From an uncultured Collinsella sp. (lineage in GTDB: Bacteria > Actinomycetota > Coriobacteriia > Coriobacteriales > Coriobacteriaceae), in the NCBI GenBank assembly GCA_902490445.1, contig CABUDZ010000010.1, positions 1-34,665 of the forward strand: 34,665 nucleotides of DNA, in the 5' to 3' direction. Below, one piece after another: positions 32,094-34,665 of this stretch (its first letter is position 1; each line of letters begins with the position of its first letter). Both the position numbers and the translations under genes were made by a program. The notes below the pieces were generated by a model. That model made no database searches. It saw nothing but the letters and a program-made list of their open reading frames with translations, and had not been told where the DNA came from.

Positions 32094-32816
32094 ATGGGCT
32101 TCCTTGACGAGATTAAAAATAAGATGCACCTGGGTGGCCAGCAGGGTTACGACCAGGGTTATGGCCAGGACGACGACTACGGCTACGATGACGGCTATGA
32201 CGATAGTTATCAGGGCAACGGCTACAGCGGTGCTTCGGGCGAGGGCTTCTACACCCAAGACGAGCCGAGCAACGGCCTGCTTGGTCAGACGCGCCGCGGT
32301 GAAGCTGAGTCGGTTGCCGTGTATACGCGCTCCGGTCAGCTGGTCGGCGATGACTCCCGCCATGCCACGACGTATAACCCGCCTTCGCGCTCGCAGGACA
32401 GCGTTGCGAGCGGTTATCGTCCTGGTGCCTATGACACGCCGTCGAGCTACGCCGAGAACACCCGCGCCCGTGCCGCCGCTGCACCCGCGCCTGCACCGAG
32501 CGATGCCTCGGCCTATGCGAGCAATATCATCAACGCCACGCCGCAGCTGCCGGCCTATGTCCTGCGCCCCGAGAGCTATGACGACGTGGAGACCGTGGTG
32601 CGCCGCGTTCGCACCAAGCAGCCTGTCGCACTGATTTTTGTGGGCGTACGCACCGAAGTTGCCAAGCGCGTCTTGGACTTCTCTTACGGCTTTGCCTGCG
32701 GTCTGGGCGCCACGGTCAAGGAGGTAGGCGACCGCGTGTTCATGGTGCTGCCCGCCGGTTGCGAGGTCAAAGATTCCGATCTCAAGAAGCTTCGTGCCGA
32801 CGGCTACCTTAAGTAA
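32094..32816 (+). CDS. sepF: Cell division protein SepF
   Basis: This 240-residue protein begins with MGFLDEIKNKMHLGG, a likely amphipathic membrane-binding helix, followed by a repetitive Gly/Tyr/Asp-rich linker (about residues 17-60) and an Ala/Pro-rich stretch. The C-terminal SepF domain (about residues 155-240) reads YVLRPESYDDVETVVRRVRT, PVALIFVGV, KRVLDFSYGFACGLGATVKE and VFMVLPAG. SepF binds the FtsZ tail and tethers the ring to the membrane; with no ftsA here it is probably the main anchor. The start is the ATG at 32094 with AGAGGA upstream; a GTG at 32043 is less likely. Its stop is in the same frame as the downstream yggT. Confidence 0.94.
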   Translation: MGFLDEIKNKMHLGGQQGYDQGYGQDDDYGYDDGYDDSYQGNGYSGASGEGFYTQDEPSNGLLGQTRRGEAESVAVYTRSGQLVGDDSRHATTYNPPSRSQDSVASGYRPGAYDTPSSYAENTRARAAAAPAPAPSDASAYASNIINATPQLPAYVLRPESYDDVETVVRRVRTKQPVALIFVGVRTEVAKRVLDFSYGFACGLGATVKEVGDRVFMVLPAGCEVKDSDLKKLRADGYLK

Positions 32817-32837
32817 AGACAAGACGAGGAGATTCTC

Positions 32838-33119
32838 ATCAACATCTACACCATTGTCCAGCTGGTCAACACGCTGTTCAACTTCTACTCCACGCTCATT
32901 GTCGTCTACTGCTTTATGACGTGGATTCCCATGAAGCAGGGCGGTTTGCTTCAGGATATTGCTGCGGTGCTCGATAGCGTGTGCGGTCCGTGGCTCGGCC
33001 TGTTCCGTCGTTTCATCCCGCCGATGGGCGGTGTCGATTTTTCGCCGGTCGTTGCGATTATTGCGTTGCAGTTGGTGCAGAGGCTGGTTCTGCAGCTTCT
33101 TATAGGTATACTCGTATAG
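32838..33119 (+). CDS. yggT: YggT/YlmG-family membrane protein with apparent ATC start
   Basis: This is a protein of about 93 residues with two membrane segments: the first covers NIYTIVQLVNTLFNFYSTL and IVVYCFMTW, the second VVAIIALQLVQRLVLQLLIG; between them is the family loop GPWLGLFRRFIPPMGGVDFSP. The coding frame is open from the sepF stop (32814) to 33119, but it contains no ATG, GTG or TTG before 32916, which lies inside the first helix. The best start is the ATC at 32838, with GAGGAG 6 nt upstream; ATT at 32832 overlaps that site. The gene sits between sepF and divIVA, as ylmG does elsewhere. The exact N-terminus is uncertain; the family role is unclear. Confidence 0.85.
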   Translation: MNIYTIVQLVNTLFNFYSTLIVVYCFMTWIPMKQGGLLQDIAAVLDSVCGPWLGLFRRFIPPMGGVDFSPVVAIIALQLVQRLVLQLLIGILV

Positions 33120-33179
33120 AACTGACTTAGTAACTTACGTCGGGCGTGTACGCCGAGGCGATGAAAAAGGAGACTTGTT

Positions 33180-33854
33180 ATGGCTATTACCCCTGCAGAC
33201 ATCCAGGCTCAGACTTTCTCTGAGGCCAAGCGTGGCTACGATCCTGCCGAGGTCGACGTCTTCTTGGAGACGCTGTCCTCCGAGGTTGACGCTATGCTCG
33301 CTAAGATTGTCGACCTTAAGGGTCGTCTGACTGCTACCGAGCAGCAGCTTGCCGACGCACAGGCTCAGCTTGCCCAGGCTCAGGATGCCACCGCCCAGGC
33401 CGTTCCTGCCGCCCCCGTGGCTGCTCCCGCCCCTGACTTCTCCGCTCAGGAGCGCCAGATTTCCGCTGCCCTGATCGCTGCCCAGCAGACCGCTGAGACC
33501 ATCGTCAACGATGCCAACGAGAACGCTGAGCGTATCCGCAACGAGGCTGACGCCAAGGCCCGCGAGGTTATCCGCCAGGCTCTGACCGAGAAGCAGGCCG
33601 AGCTCGAGGAAATCGACCGTCTGAAGGCTTCCCGCGAGGAGTTCAAGGCCGAGTACCTCAAGCTCATCCAGCACTTTATGGATGATGCCCAGAACTCCTT
33701 CCCGGCAGACCTCATGGCCTCCACGCCGGTCGGTTCTGCCGCTTCTCCTGCGGTGACTGTTCCCGCCGAGCCGCTGCCCGTCGCTGACCCGGTTGTCCCC
33801 GTGGCCGATCCCTTCGCCCCGATCGACAACTTTGCTGCCGACGACCTGGACTAG
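33180..33854 (+). CDS. divIVA: DivIVA-family polar/septal organiser
   Basis: This 224-residue protein has the conserved N-terminal DivIVA domain (about residues 4-42: TPADIQAQTFSEAKRGYDPAE, shown in part, then VDVFLETLSSEVDAML), where the F-to-R loop binds curved membrane. A first coiled coil (about 43-68) is followed by an Ala/Pro-rich break and a long second coiled coil (about 90-175, IVNDANENAERIRNEADAKA). The tail is Pro/Val/Ala-rich. Relatives mark poles or septa and guide growth in Actinomycetota. The start has AAGGAG 8 nt upstream. It closes the division cluster and is followed by a strong terminator. Confidence 0.95.
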   Translation: MAITPADIQAQTFSEAKRGYDPAEVDVFLETLSSEVDAMLAKIVDLKGRLTATEQQLADAQAQLAQAQDATAQAVPAAPVAAPAPDFSAQERQISAALIAAQQTAETIVNDANENAERIRNEADAKAREVIRQALTEKQAELEEIDRLKASREEFKAEYLKLIQHFMDDAQNSFPADLMASTPVGSAASPAVTVPAEPLPVADPVVPVADPFAPIDNFAADDLD

Positions 33855-33883
33855 CATCAGAGCTACAATCTAGTGTCCTTAAG

Positions 33884-33912
33884 AGGAGCTCGCACCTGCG
33901 GGCTCCTTTTTT
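33884..33912 (+). terminator. Intrinsic terminator after divIVA
   Basis: AGGAGCTCGC (33884-33893) pairs with GCGGGCTCCT (33898-33907), one T-G pair, tight loop, then six T (33907-33912). Confidence 0.9.
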
Positions 33913-33936
33913 GTGGCTGTATACGGGTTGGGAAAC

Positions 33937-33976
33937 AAAACGCCGAGCTCTGCATGCGATAGGACAGAACTCGGCG
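33937..33976 (-). terminator. Intrinsic terminator of the nitroreductase gene
   Basis: On the minus strand CGCCGAGTTCTG (33976-33965) pairs with CAGAGCTCGGCG (33952-33941), one T-G pair, followed by TTTTGTTTCC. It lies about 40 nt beyond the stop and faces the divIVA terminator, so the convergent genes are insulated from each other. Confidence 0.85.
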
Positions 33977-34018
33977 AAGGGCGCGTGGTAAAAGGTAGAT
34001 TTTAAGGTATGTCTAAAA

Positions 34019-34549
34019 CTACTTGAGGAGGAAGTTGGAGAGGGGAATAGTGCGGGCCTCGCGATGCTCGGGATCGGCGATGTGGTCGGCGGGATAGCCA
34101 CAGACGAGCATGTGATAGGGATAGACGCACTTGGGCAGATTGAACTGCTCCTGTGCCACCTCAGGCTTAAAATGGCATACCCAGCACGTTCCCAGGCCCT
34201 GCTCGGTGGCCTCCATCATCATCTGGTCGCACACGATGGACGTATCGATTTCACTGGAATTCATCTGGTCATACGGGCGCACCCAAGCATCATCGGTAAC
34301 GCTGCAAATAAGGAAGACAAGCGGAGCTCCAAAGATAGACCCATCACGAGCAAACCGAGGCTGACAAGCAGCAGCCTTCTCCAACAGCTCAGGCGTATCC
34401 AGCACCATCACACGGGCTGGATGATTATTACAAGCAGAAGGAGCAATCCGCCCCGCCTCAACAATGGCATCCACTACCGACTGCTCAACAGGACGGTCCT
34501 CAAAAGAACGACAAGAATACCGACCACGAGCCAGATCCAAATAAGACAT
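34019..34549 (-). CDS. Nitroreductase-family flavoprotein
   Basis: This 176-residue protein has the FMN-dependent nitroreductase fold. The N-terminal ARGRYSCRSFEDRPVE carries the phosphate-binding Arg residues, followed by VVDAIVEAGRIAPSACNNHP, ICSVTDDAWVRPYDQMNSSE, and MMMEATEQGLGTCWVCHFKPE, all typical of the family. It ends HREARTIPLSNFLLK. Members reduce nitro compounds, quinones or enones with NAD(P)H; the natural substrate here is unknown. The start chosen is the ATG at 34549, with AGGAGGG 5 nt upstream; an in-frame ATG at 34615 would add a hydrophobic stretch from the AT-rich leader and lacks a site. It is transcribed against the division cluster. Confidence 0.92.
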   Translation of the reverse strand: MSYLDLARGRYSCRSFEDRPVEQSVVDAIVEAGRIAPSACNNHPARVMVLDTPELLEKAAACQPRFARDGSIFGAPLVFLICSVTDDAWVRPYDQMNSSEIDTSIVCDQMMMEATEQGLGTCWVCHFKPEVAQEQFNLPKCVYPYHMLVCGYPADHIADPEHREARTIPLSNFLLK

Positions 34550-34665
34550 ACAAGCCCTCCTAAAATTAAAAATCAAACAAACCAAAAGTAACCCAAAGAG
34601 TACCCAAAGCAGCAATCAGCCAAACGCTCATCAAGGGCCAAAGTGTCCGAACGGATACCAAAGGT
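34550..34665 (-). other. AT-rich leader of the nitroreductase gene
   Basis: This AT-rich segment contains the ribosome site AGGAGGG and a near-tandem duplication on the plus strand, AGTAACCCAAAG (34587-34598) followed by AGTACCCAAAG (34599-34609). It presumably holds the promoter, but I could not define convincing -35 and -10 hexamers. Confidence 0.35.

Noticed and set aside
32814..32838. SepF-YggT read-through fusion as the main explanation of the missing yggT start
   Set aside because: A TAA stop in usual context plus a separate well-placed GAGGAG site argues for independent initiation; kept only as an alternative.

Overview
The window looks like chromosomal DNA of a high-GC Gram-positive bacterium of the Actinomycetota, most likely class Coriobacteriia and probably Collinsella or a close relative. 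The reasons are G/C-ending codons, a division cluster without ftsA but with sepF and divIVA, and the order ftsZ, pgeF (ylmD), yggS (ylmE), sepF, yggT (ylmG), divIVA. The genus is an inference; no rRNA gene is present to confirm it.

Layout. (1) Positions 1-4348, minus strand: a MarR regulator and two half-ABC exporters in a tight operon. The motifs of the two exporters are complementary, as in a heterodimer with one degenerate ATPase site. A good promoter with an overlapping inverted repeat precedes the regulator. (2) Positions 4349-4913: a long noncoding divergent intergenic region packed with palindromes. (3) Positions 4914-6990: a DUF1846/UPF0371 protein and a small winged-helix protein, each followed by an intrinsic terminator. 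(4) Positions 7169-9774: pyrG (CTP synthase) and a XerD-like recombinase, ending at a 20-bp perfect palindrome plus T-tract. (5) Positions 9775-10237: the regulatory region of the division and cell wall (dcw) cluster, with several dyads, a row of TGGGN boxes expected for MraZ, and a clear promoter. (6) Positions 10238-25729: mraZ, rsmH, an ftsL-like gene, ftsI, murF, mraY, murD, ftsW, murG, murC, murB, ftsQ, ftsZ. murE and ftsA are absent. (7) Positions 25940-33854: pgeF, then pstS-pstC-pstA-pstB-phoU, then yggS, sepF, yggT, divIVA. The phosphate uptake genes split the usual pgeF-yggS neighbourhood. (8) Positions 34019-34549, minus strand: a nitroreductase-family protein, convergent with divIVA.

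How the genes work together. MurB, MurC, MurD and MurF build the UDP-MurNAc-pentapeptide (MurE must come from elsewhere), MraY and MurG make lipid II, and FtsW with FtsI polymerise and cross-link it at the septum. FtsQ and the FtsL-like protein belong to the divisome core. FtsZ forms the ring, SepF is its likely membrane anchor in place of FtsA, and DivIVA marks poles or septa. MraZ probably controls the cluster.

I found no clearly new multi-gene system. The points most worth checking are: a yggT gene with a good Shine-Dalgarno sequence but an ATC codon where the start should be; a near-identical 16-bp dyad motif upstream of both mraZ and ftsZ; a repeated GGGGyGGTTCCCC dyad around the mraZ promoter; the pst-phoU genes inside the division cluster tail; and several palindromic intergenic elements that look like multicopy genomic repeats.
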